A stretch of DNA of 36,722 bases from an uncultured bacterium (GTDB lineage Bacteria; Verrucomicrobiota; Verrucomicrobiia; CAIQCK01): NCBI GenBank assembly GCA_903870275.1, contig CAIQCK010000004.1, positions 1 through 36,722 on the forward strand. The letters are read 5' to 3'. Position 1 is the stretch's first letter, and each line of letters starts with the position of its first letter. The notes under the pieces were generated by a model. The model was given only the letters and a program-made list of their open reading frames with translations, did not search any database and was not told the DNA's origin. Of this stretch, positions 15,801 through 22,830 are shown one piece after another. A program made the translations under genes and the position numbers.

Positions 15801-18252
15801 GTTTGATCTCCAGCAAGCTGTTATCACCGAGGGTTCCGAGGCGACGGACCAAAGCGGCACCGTGACCGCATTGTTGACTGGACTGACGCCCGGCACGAAC
15901 TATTATTACTACGTGCAGTCCATCATTGGTTTTGACAATAGCTTCTCCGCTACCGATCTCAATGGCGGCAGTTTCTACACCTTCACCACCCAGGACGGTG
16001 ACCCGATTCCTCCCGCCACCAGTGATGCACTCCCGCTGGCCATCCTGACCTTGCCAATGGCCGATCCGGTTAGCCAGTCCAATGCCGTCATCGCATGGGA
16101 ATTCCAGTCGGTGACCAATGCGGCGTCACATTATGTCGTCTTCAGCCCGAACACCTTCCCAACGCCGGCCAACGCTTTCATCGCCACGGCCACGCCAGCG
16201 CCCGGTAATTACTGCAACGTCGCCATTGCGGATTTGGAGGGCTTGCCGTCGAGCCAGACCAACTTTTATTTCGTCCAGTCCGTGATAGACCTCGGCGATG
16301 GCAATTCTTCCGTCATGCCGATGGAGGGCTTCTACAACTGGTTCATCACCGGCACCAACGGCGGCGTTGGAACCTCCGGCGATGTGGTGAGCTTCGGCCC
16401 GGATATGGTCGGCGGGATGGGACTTGCCGGCGGCGGCTCACCTTTAGGAGGCAGCGGGTACAATAACGGTGGTGGCAACTCGAATGGCGGCGGCTCCAAC
16501 TCAGTCGGCAGCAGTGGTGGAACCGGTGGCTTGAATACTGGCGGTGCCGGCGGGAGTTATGCGGGTGGTATTCAATCCAATCTCACGATCACTGTCAGCT
16601 TCTGGGTTTCCTCCATCGCAGTTAGTGAATGGGGCGCTGGCAACGGTCAGCATGCAAAAGGCAAACTGACCTGTAAAGGCTCCGACGGAGGTGTTGTCGT
16701 GGAGAGGGAAGTCCAGACAGATGACATAGGCGCATGCACTTGGACAGACCCCGGCCCTGCGGGCGGGACATCAACGAACGTGTCTTTCGATATTCCGGTG
16801 AGGCCGGGTGAGACTTACAAGTTTACCTTTGAATGGACAGAGCGGCCGGCCGTGGACGGCTACGACATTGATGCGGGTGTGGACTTAGGCTCAACCAATT
16901 GTTTCCTCTGGCGGCAAGAGGACATCTCCAAGGACTGGGGAGAGAGCACCATTTGCTGGGGTTGGGGTTCGCCGACTGAGGAAGAATATGTTGTCACCCA
17001 CTATGAGGATGACATCCCAAACTCCGAAACTTATGTTTATCCTGGGACGCAGGCCCCTTACGGGGATGAAAACACCTGGACCATTACCGTATGTAAACAT
17101 CCGGAGGTAAAAATCGAGCAACTCTGTTTCGACGACAACGTCCGCATCAAAAACGCAACGTCGTTCGCCGATACGTCGGGAGAGTTCATTAAGGCGCCGG
17201 AATGGACCTCCGGCGGCGGCAACAACAAACCCATCTGCTACGTTCAAGGGTATAATCCGGTCATAACGAACATGGTTCTGCACGTGACGCATGACGATTA
17301 CACGATACTCAATTATCCCGGCGCTGTATTGATTGGGCGCGCCAGCATCACAAATCCAAAACCCCCATGGGAAACTTCGATTTTAACTTTCAGCAATTCA
17401 GTTGTCCTGGCCCCTCCTTATGCCTCTGTCAACGTATACACGACAAACAACTTCCCCCACTACATTAACTACACCGATCTCGTCATCGAGTGGACGCTGG
17501 ATTTCGGCGATGGCACGACACAGGACATCGGCACTACCGAGAATACATTATTTGTGATCTTGGGCGATCCCATACGGTCTCCCGATCATAGTCTATGGTC
17601 TGACGATACCCCAATTGGGGTCGAGGATATTACTCAGAAGCGCCTCGAATTGCTTTGTAAAAAACTTAAGGGGTTATCAGATGTGGATGCCATCGCCGCT
17701 TCTGTGCAACGAACGGTTATGGACACTATTGGTGGTAATTATACTGAAAACGTATGGACATTATTGGATCCAACAAGGGGCGGGCGCATTCAGGGTGATT
17801 GCATCACACAGTCTTTCCTGATGAAACAGGCGCTCGAGCTTATCGGAATCCATGGTGCCCAGGCGATTGAGATTCACCCTTGCCCTATAGAATATGATGA
17901 ACAACATCTTGTAGGCTACCCACCAGGTCCGGGGCGTCCTAATCCTGAACTTCCTTGGAGTGCGTGGCCTCTAATAACTGAGCCCTACTACAGTAGAGAA
18001 GGAGACAGCCAGTGGGCCACACGCCTTATGTATGGAATACCTCGTGCAGATCGCAATATATTTGAAGGTTGTTGTCTCTTTAACGGTTATATCTATCCGG
18101 GTGGCGATAGACTCAACAGACATAAACGACCGCTAGAGGTTCTTCATGCTCTGATGGAGCCGAACACGCCTAGGTTTCAATTTTGGGTTACCGACTATTG
18201 GTCCACCAATTATATAACGCACATTCCTTTGCCGCCCTTGCCGAAGAACTAA
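12766..18252 (+). CDS. giant modular surface protein, main part (Ig-like, propeller, FN3-like repeats, transglutaminase-like end)
   Basis: This frame continues the protein above after the G8 tract. It has the rest of one He_PIG module and one complete copy. About 280 residues of NHL-like propeller repeats follow (GLVVGPDGVVYVVSS, AHIGPDGAIYISGP, MAFGTNGNLYVCDS). Next come seven FN3-like modules of the TSATVEWTVKN/LTNLLADQTYDYRV type, and a Gly/Ser/Asn-rich linker near residue 1220-1265. The last ~600 residues are different: Cys-containing beta-rich sequence and then a possible transglutaminase-like core with GGRIQGDCITQSFLMKQALE (Cys1679) and a downstream His1714 (DEQHLVGY). Codons become more A/T-rich from about 17,500. 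No sorting signal is seen. Export is expected through the signal peptide of the 5' part. Role in adhesion or cell contact is inference. Confidence 0.8.
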   Translation: MPAEERGGYVWWADASLPGWLSLSTSEVTHNGMLSGTPTATGTHSFNVYVQDGTSWGVASCSLTINLPLTITTSSLPIGIVDRSYSASLSASGGRGSGYTWTASGLPAGLSCNINNGNITGTPSTNGSYTCTVTVTDSGSNTAQVNLSLNVVASDYADYLLVSSHYGNSVLRYYAATGQFVDMLVPSGTNGLNSARGLVVGPDGVVYVVSSYSNEVLGYDVNIGTFVDNFAPFSSWDTPHDAHIGPDGAIYISGPWGGHIARYDLNTGVLNQNFVSGLNFPYDFTFGTNNILYVIDHNAQGGDVLRYNSQTGAFIDDFIQAGAYGLGDISSGFLFGADGDLYISSADYNSSTNERVLRFDATTGNYIGDFVTGADNGGLQRIAGMAFGTNGNLYVCDSTAGSVKEYDGTTGAYIQDLITGGSGGLNSPNHLMFVQEALSVQASNVSVDDVLATSATVEWTVKNDTDQAIQNMVVYWLTSDPDTMFTNIFISGTTNALVSMTLTNLLADQTYDYRVESIGWEAGYGYVASGATGLTFTTPWISVSNVSYSNLSTNSVDITWTMENLSDWTSTHRVTLSNESVTLTNVLVDASPGPITNNNVILSMTNLTSGTSYHYTVMSYVNDANSNGSNLVAGYCATNSGTISVPAFPLIRLAGTVCTLLPSNVEVAWFMASNTTYATANSLTIAEGSSNNIVQSSSPVTFDEVGLVDRSFANLEVGSNYWFTVQSLVLGTTGYAPDMTNASSTVMLMVPWLSVDSPVATNVTCTSATVSWAVENVTGQAVTNTVFYWVDETSGISNPFVAAGTNIPGSGTVSVTLTNLLTGQAYDYYVQTSNAVASAFAPAYYPNYDQFQTLPPCICIVSNATLSTGQSAGSATLNWTIQNSSGLSVTNVVSYTWHTSTGSGTGRTDPVTIASGQTQVSVNIPSLVAGATYYFNASSTVVGHDGEAAYSQTIGGAFAVNASDVAVPFISISGVKTNWVTDAAASIGWHVNKADPDDIAHHYVVATTNFPPFDLQQAVITEGSEATDQSGTVTALLTGLTPGTNYYYYVQSIIGFDNSFSATDLNGGSFYTFTTQDGDPIPPATSDALPLAILTLPMADPVSQSNAVIAWEFQSVTNAASHYVVFSPNTFPTPANAFIATATPAPGNYCNVAIADLEGLPSSQTNFYFVQSVIDLGDGNSSVMPMEGFYNWFITGTNGGVGTSGDVVSFGPDMVGGMGLAGGGSPLGGSGYNNGGGNSNGGGSNSVGSSGGTGGLNTGGAGGSYAGGIQSNLTITVSFWVSSIAVSEWGAGNGQHAKGKLTCKGSDGGVVVEREVQTDDIGACTWTDPGPAGGTSTNVSFDIPVRPGETYKFTFEWTERPAVDGYDIDAGVDLGSTNCFLWRQEDISKDWGESTICWGWGSPTEEEYVVTHYEDDIPNSETYVYPGTQAPYGDENTWTITVCKHPEVKIEQLCFDDNVRIKNATSFADTSGEFIKAPEWTSGGGNNKPICYVQGYNPVITNMVLHVTHDDYTILNYPGAVLIGRASITNPKPPWETSILTFSNSVVLAPPYASVNVYTTNNFPHYINYTDLVIEWTLDFGDGTTQDIGTTENTLFVILGDPIRSPDHSLWSDDTPIGVEDITQKRLELLCKKLKGLSDVDAIAASVQRTVMDTIGGNYTENVWTLLDPTRGGRIQGDCITQSFLMKQALELIGIHGAQAIEIHPCPIEYDEQHLVGYPPGPGRPNPELPWSAWPLITEPYYSREGDSQWATRLMYGIPRADRNIFEGCCLFNGYIYPGGDRLNRHKRPLEVLHALMEPNTPRFQFWVTDYWSTNYITHIPLPPLPKN
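12782..12789 (+). repeat. G8 homopolymer at a frameshift
   Basis: Eight consecutive G bases lie where the Ig-like module's reading frame changes. With seven G the reading is SASGGTGGYVWWADASLPGW, matching the module consensus. With eight the frame ends shortly after. This could be a slippage-prone phase-variation tract, a sequencing or assembly error, or a true mutation. Confidence 0.85.
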
Positions 18253-18301
18253 ACAGAATTGTAACACGCGTGTTAATAACAACGAGAAAGGACGGAGTGA
18301 T

Positions 18302-18934
18302 ATGTACTATACCCAACGTAGGATACTATGCACCTTGTGTGTGGCGTGTGTTGTGCTGGCGCCGTTCACTTTGGGATTAGACCTGAAATATTATTGGGAT
18401 TTGACAGGCGGAAGCAAGCAGCGCATCTGTAACGATGCGGCACTGTCAAATCCGGACATCGTCAAACAACTACAGTCCATAGCAGAGCATTATGTGAAGC
18501 AGATTCACACCGAGCTGGCGGTACTGGTCAGGAATAATCCGGTGTTGCTCGGAGTCGGTCGGGCACCTATTGAAGTGCGGGGCGCGAACAAACCCGAACA
18601 CGTGATGTGTGGATTCGAGTTTATGAGAAACACGCACATGGTCCAAACAGCGAGTGGTGGTCATCTGGAGCCTGACAAAGACGGGTGTGTTCTGCGCGTA
18701 TGGGCAAGTAACATTATTGCTTATACACCTTGGGATAAGCGAGGAAGGGATTCCGCGTGCTTTCTCGTGCATGAAATAGAAATGAGGGCGAGTTATCGGC
18801 TCTGGTTGTCTGAAGAAAATAATGATCTCGACAAAACCGTGCGAGCACTCATTGACCAGCGGTTTAAAGAGATGTGCGATGAGATGAAAAAGCTCCAAAC
18901 AGCCGAAGACAAAGCAGCGGACACCGAACAGTGA
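18302..18934 (+). CDS. small secreted hypothetical protein
   Basis: The 210-residue protein starts at ATG 18302, 49 nt after the giant gene, with GGAG four bases upstream. Residues 1-27 form a signal peptide (ILCTLCVACVVLAPFTLG). The mature part has four Cys residues, including ICNDAAL, VMCGFEF and DGCVLRV. It also has a segment ACFLVHEIEMRASYRLW reminiscent of, but not matching, a metallopeptidase helix (HEIEM rather than HExxH). The C-terminus is helical and charged. Its TGA overlaps an ATG (TGATG at 18932-18936), which looks like the original start of a translationally coupled gene now separated by a transposon. I do not recognise the family. Confidence 0.7.
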   Translation: MYYTQRRILCTLCVACVVLAPFTLGLDLKYYWDLTGGSKQRICNDAALSNPDIVKQLQSIAEHYVKQIHTELAVLVRNNPVLLGVGRAPIEVRGANKPEHVMCGFEFMRNTHMVQTASGGHLEPDKDGCVLRVWASNIIAYTPWDKRGRDSACFLVHEIEMRASYRLWLSEENNDLDKTVRALIDQRFKEMCDEMKKLQTAEDKAADTEQ

Positions 18935-18943
18935 TGCATAATT

Positions 18944-19981
18944 GGGGTCAACTCTTTACACTTGACAGAGGCGGACAGGCGGTTCAGCGTTTGGGATCAT
19001 GGCACGGCCGATTCGAGTGGAGTTTGAAGGCGCGGTATATCATGTGATGGCCCGGGGCAACGAACGGCGGGCGATCTTCCGGTCGGACGATGACCGGAAG
19101 TTGTTCCTGCAAACGGTGGGCGAAATGGCCTCGCAGTTCGGCGTGGTGGTGCACGTGTATTGTTTGATGCCGAATCATTACCATCTGGTGGTGGAAACCC
19201 CGCGCGGCAACCTCAGCCGGGCGATCGGGTGGTTGCAGGTGACCTACACGGTGCGGTTCAACCGGCGGCATCGGCGCAGCGGGCATCTGTTCCAAGGACG
19301 GTTCAAGGCGCAAGTGGTGGAGGCGGACGATTACGGGCGGGTGTTGGTGCGGTATGTGCATCTGAACCCGGTGCGACCGCGGCGCAAGAGCGAGCCGGTG
19401 CCGGTGGAGCGGGCGGGGGAGTTGGCTGGGTATGTGTGGAGCAGCCACAGGGCGTATGCGGGCTTGGGGGCGAAGGCACCTTGGCTGAGCTTGGAGTGGT
19501 TACGCTACTGGGGCCGGACGGTGGGGGCAGCTCAAGGGGAGTATCGGGCGGAGATGGCCGCTGCGTTTGGTCAGCGGCTGGCCAGTCCGTGGGAGGCGTT
19601 GCGAGGCGGGTTGGTGCTTGGGGCGGAGGAACTGTGGGAGAAGGTGCAGGGGATGGTGGAAACCAAGGCCGGCCAGGCGACGGTCGAGGAGGTGCGCTGG
19701 GTCGAAAGGCAGGGGGCGGGGCAAGTGCAGCAGCGCGTGCGGGAACTGGCGGCGAAAGAAACGGACGAACGGGTGCGGATCTGGGCGCGGGTAAGGCTGG
19801 GGGCGGAGCGAGGAGTGGATGTGGCGAAGGAGTTGGGCTACGGGGACGGCAGCGGGATTTCGCAGGTGGTGAGCAGGCTGGAGCATGAAGCGGCCGAAGA
19901 TAAAGCCTTGCGGCGACGGCTGGAATCTCTGAGGAAGGAGGCGTTAGCCTGATGTCTTGTCAATTGTCAAGAGTTGACCCC
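18944..19981 (+). mobile_element. RAYT (REP-associated tyrosine transposase) element with 24-bp inverted ends
   Basis: Ends at 18944-18967 and 19958-19981 are inverted copies identical at 22 of 24 positions, both beginning GGGGTCAACTCTT. Between them is one complete transposase gene. Its base composition is clearly more GC-rich than the flanking genes. No target-site duplication is visible, which agrees with single-strand HUH transposition. The element separates two genes of a tightly packed operon. Confidence 0.85.
18999..19952 (+). CDS. REP-associated tyrosine transposase (Y1_Tnp, IS200-like)
   Basis: The 317-residue protein has the complete Y1/HUH nuclease domain: GAVYHVMARGNERRAIF at the N-terminus, the HUH motif in CLMPNHYHLVVE (about residue 60) and the catalytic Tyr in VRYVHLNPVRP. 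RSGHLFQGRFKA also fits the family. A C-terminal extension of about 150 residues ends in a helix-turn-helix-like segment (VAKELGYGDGSGISQVVSRLE), as in many longer RAYTs. It cuts and joins single-stranded DNA at palindromic element ends. The reading frame is intact, so it may still be active. Confidence 0.92.
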   Translation: MARPIRVEFEGAVYHVMARGNERRAIFRSDDDRKLFLQTVGEMASQFGVVVHVYCLMPNHYHLVVETPRGNLSRAIGWLQVTYTVRFNRRHRRSGHLFQGRFKAQVVEADDYGRVLVRYVHLNPVRPRRKSEPVPVERAGELAGYVWSSHRAYAGLGAKAPWLSLEWLRYWGRTVGAAQGEYRAEMAAAFGQRLASPWEALRGGLVLGAEELWEKVQGMVETKAGQATVEEVRWVERQGAGQVQQRVRELAAKETDERVRIWARVRLGAERGVDVAKELGYGDGSGISQVVSRLEHEAAEDKALRRRLESLRKEALA

Positions 19982-20873
19982 TGTCACAGTGTGGATTAAG
20001 TTGGACGTCAATGGAAACGATCTTATGTCCAAATCCCTGCTGCTGGTTTCCGATAATGTGGATAACAGCCCCAGTGGAATTTGTGAGCGCCAATCCAACG
20101 GAACCACCAACATCGTTAGCGGAACCAAGCCCAACGGTCGCACGTTCATCACTCAGCTCGGCGGCAAGTTCCAGATTGCAGCCGTCAAGATTAACGACAA
20201 AGAATACAAGATGAATTTGCGGACACCCGTGCCGGTCAAGAAGACTATAACACTGAGACTTGTTCGATGCCGCTATGGGGATGGTGCAACTGATTTGTGC
20301 TGGACAGAGGATCAGTATAAAGACCTCAAGAAGAAATTGCAGGAGCGCTACGCACAAGCAGGTGTTAGGTTCGGTTTTGATGAGGTTACAGGTCGCAAGG
20401 TCGGCCGTTGGGGATATCCGGGAAGAGGATGGACGGGCAAAGGCAATTTTCCAACGGTTACCGATGGGATGATCGAGGTGCCGGATGATATAAGGGAGCT
20501 TTTTGATGGTTACTCACCCGACGTCCCTGCGCTGTTTCTTGTTAATGGCATTGGGGAACCCTGGTTTTTCACAGTCAACGCAGGCTACGCTTGCATACCC
20601 TTGCTTATGGGCCGTGCTGACCTGCGGCCATACCAGAATAAAGCGTTAGTTGCTCCCCCCGGCGGTGCCAACGAGGGTACCCGATTTACGGGACCGCACG
20701 AACTTCTGCACATCCTGCTTAATGCCCCTCACGGCGGAGCATATATCTTGGAAGAAAACATCCGGCAAATGCTCATATCTCCTCCTACGAGATGTCGGGA
20801 TGATATTTCTGACACAAAGCGTCTCTCTCCCCGCCAAGTTGAAACCATACAAGCTAGCCCATTTGCAAAATGA
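19974..20873 (+). CDS. putative zinc metallopeptidase (HELLH motif), 5' end altered by transposon insertion
   Basis: The open frame begins inside the transposon's right end (TTG 19974). The first internal ATG is at 20025. After a beta-rich N-terminal part, residues about 90-260 look like a metallopeptidase core. There is an ITLRLVRC strand, then a QYKDLKKKLQERYAQAGVRF helix typical of the start of metzincin-like domains, and then GPHELLHILLNAPHGG with HELLH at 242-246 and a third His at 253. The HExxH plus third-His layout supports zinc binding, though the spacing differs by one from classic metzincins. No signal peptide remains. If the element is removed, the coupled ATG at 18934 reads in frame into this gene. 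The stop overlaps the next start (ATGA at 20870). Confidence 0.6.
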   Translation: MTPVTVWIKLDVNGNDLMSKSLLLVSDNVDNSPSGICERQSNGTTNIVSGTKPNGRTFITQLGGKFQIAAVKINDKEYKMNLRTPVPVKKTITLRLVRCRYGDGATDLCWTEDQYKDLKKKLQERYAQAGVRFGFDEVTGRKVGRWGYPGRGWTGKGNFPTVTDGMIEVPDDIRELFDGYSPDVPALFLVNGIGEPWFFTVNAGYACIPLLMGRADLRPYQNKALVAPPGGANEGTRFTGPHELLHILLNAPHGGAYILEENIRQMLISPPTRCRDDISDTKRLSPRQVETIQASPFAK

Positions 20874-21772
20874 AAATACTTGTGCTCATCTCGATAGTGA
20901 TTTGTCTTTGTATACAACCTGACAGGGCTGTAGCAGAACCTCTCAACGACACTGTTCAGCACTTTCGGATGATCTTGTCTGGAACAGAGGGTGCGGCCCG
21001 GTTGATTGCGGAAGAGATCGCAGCGGCAACACCCGGACAACGAAAACAAATGGTGGCTGCGATTGATCAAATTATTGAGGGGGAATTTCAGCTAACCCAA
21101 CCGTCGCAGAAAAGTGATGGTATTGGGGTGATCGGCCAATGTGCGCTTGTCCTGAAAGCTGTAGGCGACGAGAACGCGACACTTGAGGCTTTTGGTGCCC
21201 GCCTGCCTCAAGTCGCCTCCCGGGTGGGGTTCGACGCTGAACAAGTGGTTATTAGCGCTCTGATTCAATGTCGCGACCCCAAGGCCGTAGAGACGTTGGC
21301 TGATTTGGGGCGTCTCCGTCTGAAACAGGCCAAAGAATTGGGTCCGCCATTGGGCTCGGCAGCTTCGGCATCCGACGAGCAGAAAAAGTTTGCAGACAAT
21401 ATCGTCGGCAGCTTGGGTAATGTGATTGTGGGTTTGATGCTAAGTGCCAACAGTTCTGGCAGGACGGTTGCACGTGAACTCCGTGACGAATTTGTGAAGT
21501 TGATAGAAGGCTCTCCATATCAGAAAGAGTTTTCTGAAGGTCTGGAAAGACTCGACTCGTATTTGGGAGAAGCTCGTCCTCGAAGCCATGCGCCGGTTGT
21601 AGATCGAATACCGCAGGCAGAGCAGCCGCAACAATCGAAGCCCAAAATACCCGCGACTGACACTCAACCCGGCCAGAAGCAAGGCGCAGCCGGCATCGGA
21701 ACAGTGATTGTCGTGGCCAGTGTCAGCTTGATGTTTTTCGGGTGGCTCATCTGGTTCCTGAGGAGAAAGTGA
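20870..21772 (+). CDS. secreted protein with C-terminal membrane anchor, hypothetical
   Basis: The 300-residue protein starts at ATG 20870, overlapping the preceding stop as ATGA, which indicates translational coupling. It has a signal peptide (ILVLISIVICLCIQ, then AVAEP). A long helical body follows with Ala/Leu-rich amphipathic helices (LIAEEIAAATPGQRKQMVAA, VVISALIQCRDPKAVETLAD) that resemble HEAT-type helices, then a Pro/Gln-rich linker. A transmembrane helix (TVIVVASVSLMFFGWLIWFL) and RRK close it. The expected topology is a large outside domain tethered by its C-terminus. I do not know the family. Its place in the operon suggests it works with the upstream peptidase-like and giant proteins (inference). 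Confidence 0.7.
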   Translation: MKILVLISIVICLCIQPDRAVAEPLNDTVQHFRMILSGTEGAARLIAEEIAAATPGQRKQMVAAIDQIIEGEFQLTQPSQKSDGIGVIGQCALVLKAVGDENATLEAFGARLPQVASRVGFDAEQVVISALIQCRDPKAVETLADLGRLRLKQAKELGPPLGSAASASDEQKKFADNIVGSLGNVIVGLMLSANSSGRTVARELRDEFVKLIEGSPYQKEFSEGLERLDSYLGEARPRSHAPVVDRIPQAEQPQQSKPKIPATDTQPGQKQGAAGIGTVIVVASVSLMFFGWLIWFLRRK

Positions 21773-21785
21773 AAGGCCTGAACTC

Positions 21786-22505
21786 GTGAATGATTCAATC
21801 AAACAATTGGTCGCAGGTGCCGTCATCGCATTGACAGGAGTGCTCGCAGGCGGAGCGATGGTGATATGTACACAGGCGGTAATGAATAGTGAAGCGGCAA
21901 GTGGTCAGAGGTCAGCGGGAAGCTTTCAGCCGTCAGCGTTCAGTGGTCAGTCATCTGCCAATCCTGTCCTTCCTGTTCATCCTGTTTTCAACTTTCAACC
22001 CGCCACCGTCAGCAGCCCATCATCGGTGTTCAGTGGGCAGAAGATGTCGCCGAATCCAGTCATCACCATCCCTACACGTCCGGTCAATGGTTCAAACATC
22101 GTCTTTCGTCCCGGGTCGCCTTCCGGGAAGCCGATGATGACCTACAGCCAGTTCCAGAAGGTCCAAGAGGTGCCAGAGGTAAAAGCAGCCCGTGAGGCAT
22201 TTATGGAAGCCCAGAAGAAATATTCCGAGACGATGAAAAAGGCCGTGGAAGCGACGGCAGAAGGAAGAAGCCAGACGACAGTAAACAGTGGTCAGTATTC
22301 AGTGAACAGTGGGCAGTTGGCGGCGGGCGGGGGCCAATTGCCAGTGAACAGTGGACAGTCGTCAGTGTTCAGTGGGCAGAAGATGCCGGGCGGGGGCAAA
22401 CTCTCAACCCTCAACTCTCAGCCATCAACCAAAGCCACTCCCTTGACGGTTCAGATTCCGCTCTCTGGATCGGGCACGAACGGAACGGCGAAGACAAAAC
22501 TGTAA
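21786..22505 (+). CDS. membrane-anchored low-complexity protein built from simple repeats
   Basis: Starting at GTG 21786, 13 nt after the previous gene, the 239-residue protein has one N-terminal membrane helix (LVAGAVIALTGVLAGGAMVI). It then has many Ser-Gly-Gln motifs (SGQRSAG, FSGQSS, VNSGQYSVNSGQLA, VFSGQKM). A short central helical region (about residues 115-160, VQEVPEVKAAREAFMEAQKK) looks like a genuine coiled coil. The DNA of the low-complexity parts is made of cagtg/gtcag, caactctcaacc and cctgtccttcctgttcatcc motifs, which look like intergenic simple repeats rather than ordinary coding sequence. It may be a normal short protein invaded by repeats. Function is unknown. Confidence 0.5.
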   Translation: MNDSIKQLVAGAVIALTGVLAGGAMVICTQAVMNSEAASGQRSAGSFQPSAFSGQSSANPVLPVHPVFNFQPATVSSPSSVFSGQKMSPNPVITIPTRPVNGSNIVFRPGSPSGKPMMTYSQFQKVQEVPEVKAAREAFMEAQKKYSETMKKAVEATAEGRSQTTVNSGQYSVNSGQLAAGGGQLPVNSGQSSVFSGQKMPGGGKLSTLNSQPSTKATPLTVQIPLSGSGTNGTAKTKL

Positions 22506-22507
22506 AA

Positions 22508-22525
22508 CCGATGTCGAAACATCGG
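22508..22525. terminator. hairpin after the surface-protein operon
   Basis: CCGATGT and ACATCGG form a perfect 7-bp stem with a CGAA tetraloop just 3 nt after the last stop codon. There is no U-tract, so intrinsic termination is uncertain. It may stabilise the transcript end. Confidence 0.4.
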
Positions 22526-22537
22526 GTCAAACTCAAA

Positions 22538-22615
22538 ACAGTGACCAGCACCGTTTTCTACTGGGTGGACGAGACCGCCGGCATTTCCAACCCGTTCATC
22601 GCCACGGCCACGTAG
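22538..22615 (+). pseudogene. orphan fragment of an FN3-like module
   Basis: Translation gives TVTSTVFYWVDETAGISNPF followed by IATAT and a TAG at 22613-22615. It closely matches the fourth FN3-like module of the giant gene at about 15111-15185 (AVTNTVFYWVDETSGISNPF). There is no start codon or further coding sequence, so it is a stray copy, probably of the end of a related gene that was deleted or recombined here. Confidence 0.75.
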
Positions 22616-22642
22616 CAGCAGTCGGGAGACCGCTGAATAACT

Positions 22643-22702
22643 GGGAGGGGCGACATCCTTGTCGCCCGATAATGATTCGGCGACAGGAATGTCGCCGCTC
22701 CC
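22643..22702. repeat. 24-bp inverted repeat, interspersed-repeat type
   Basis: Arms at 22643-22666 and 22679-22702 are complementary at 21 of 24 positions, around the core GGCGACAT..TGTCGCC. Each arm is itself partly palindromic (gcgacat...tgtcgc). This form is typical of dispersed palindromic units that may be mobilised by RAYT proteins. Confidence 0.75.
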
Positions 22703-22718
22703 AGCTAATGCAATCTTT

Positions 22719-22737
22719 CGGCGGTCAGAGACCGCCG
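22719..22737. repeat. perfect 8-bp-arm palindrome
   Basis: CGGCGGTC-AGA-GACCGCCG, directly beside the 24-bp inverted repeat. Downstream, 22755-22820 has tttggagtttggaacttgga-type simple repeats. No gene is visible from 22616 to 22830; the whole stretch is repeat material. Confidence 0.7.
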
Positions 22738-22830
22738 CTACAGAACCGTTCCGGGCTTTGGGGTTTGAAGATTGGGGCTTCCCTGGAGTTTGGAGTTTGG
22801 AACTTGGAATTTCCCCGGCCGTTCGCCGCG

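Noticed and set aside
18770..18810. HEIEM segment considered as a second metallopeptidase motif
   Set aside because: The second His of HExxH is missing (Met instead), and no other zinc ligands are apparent.
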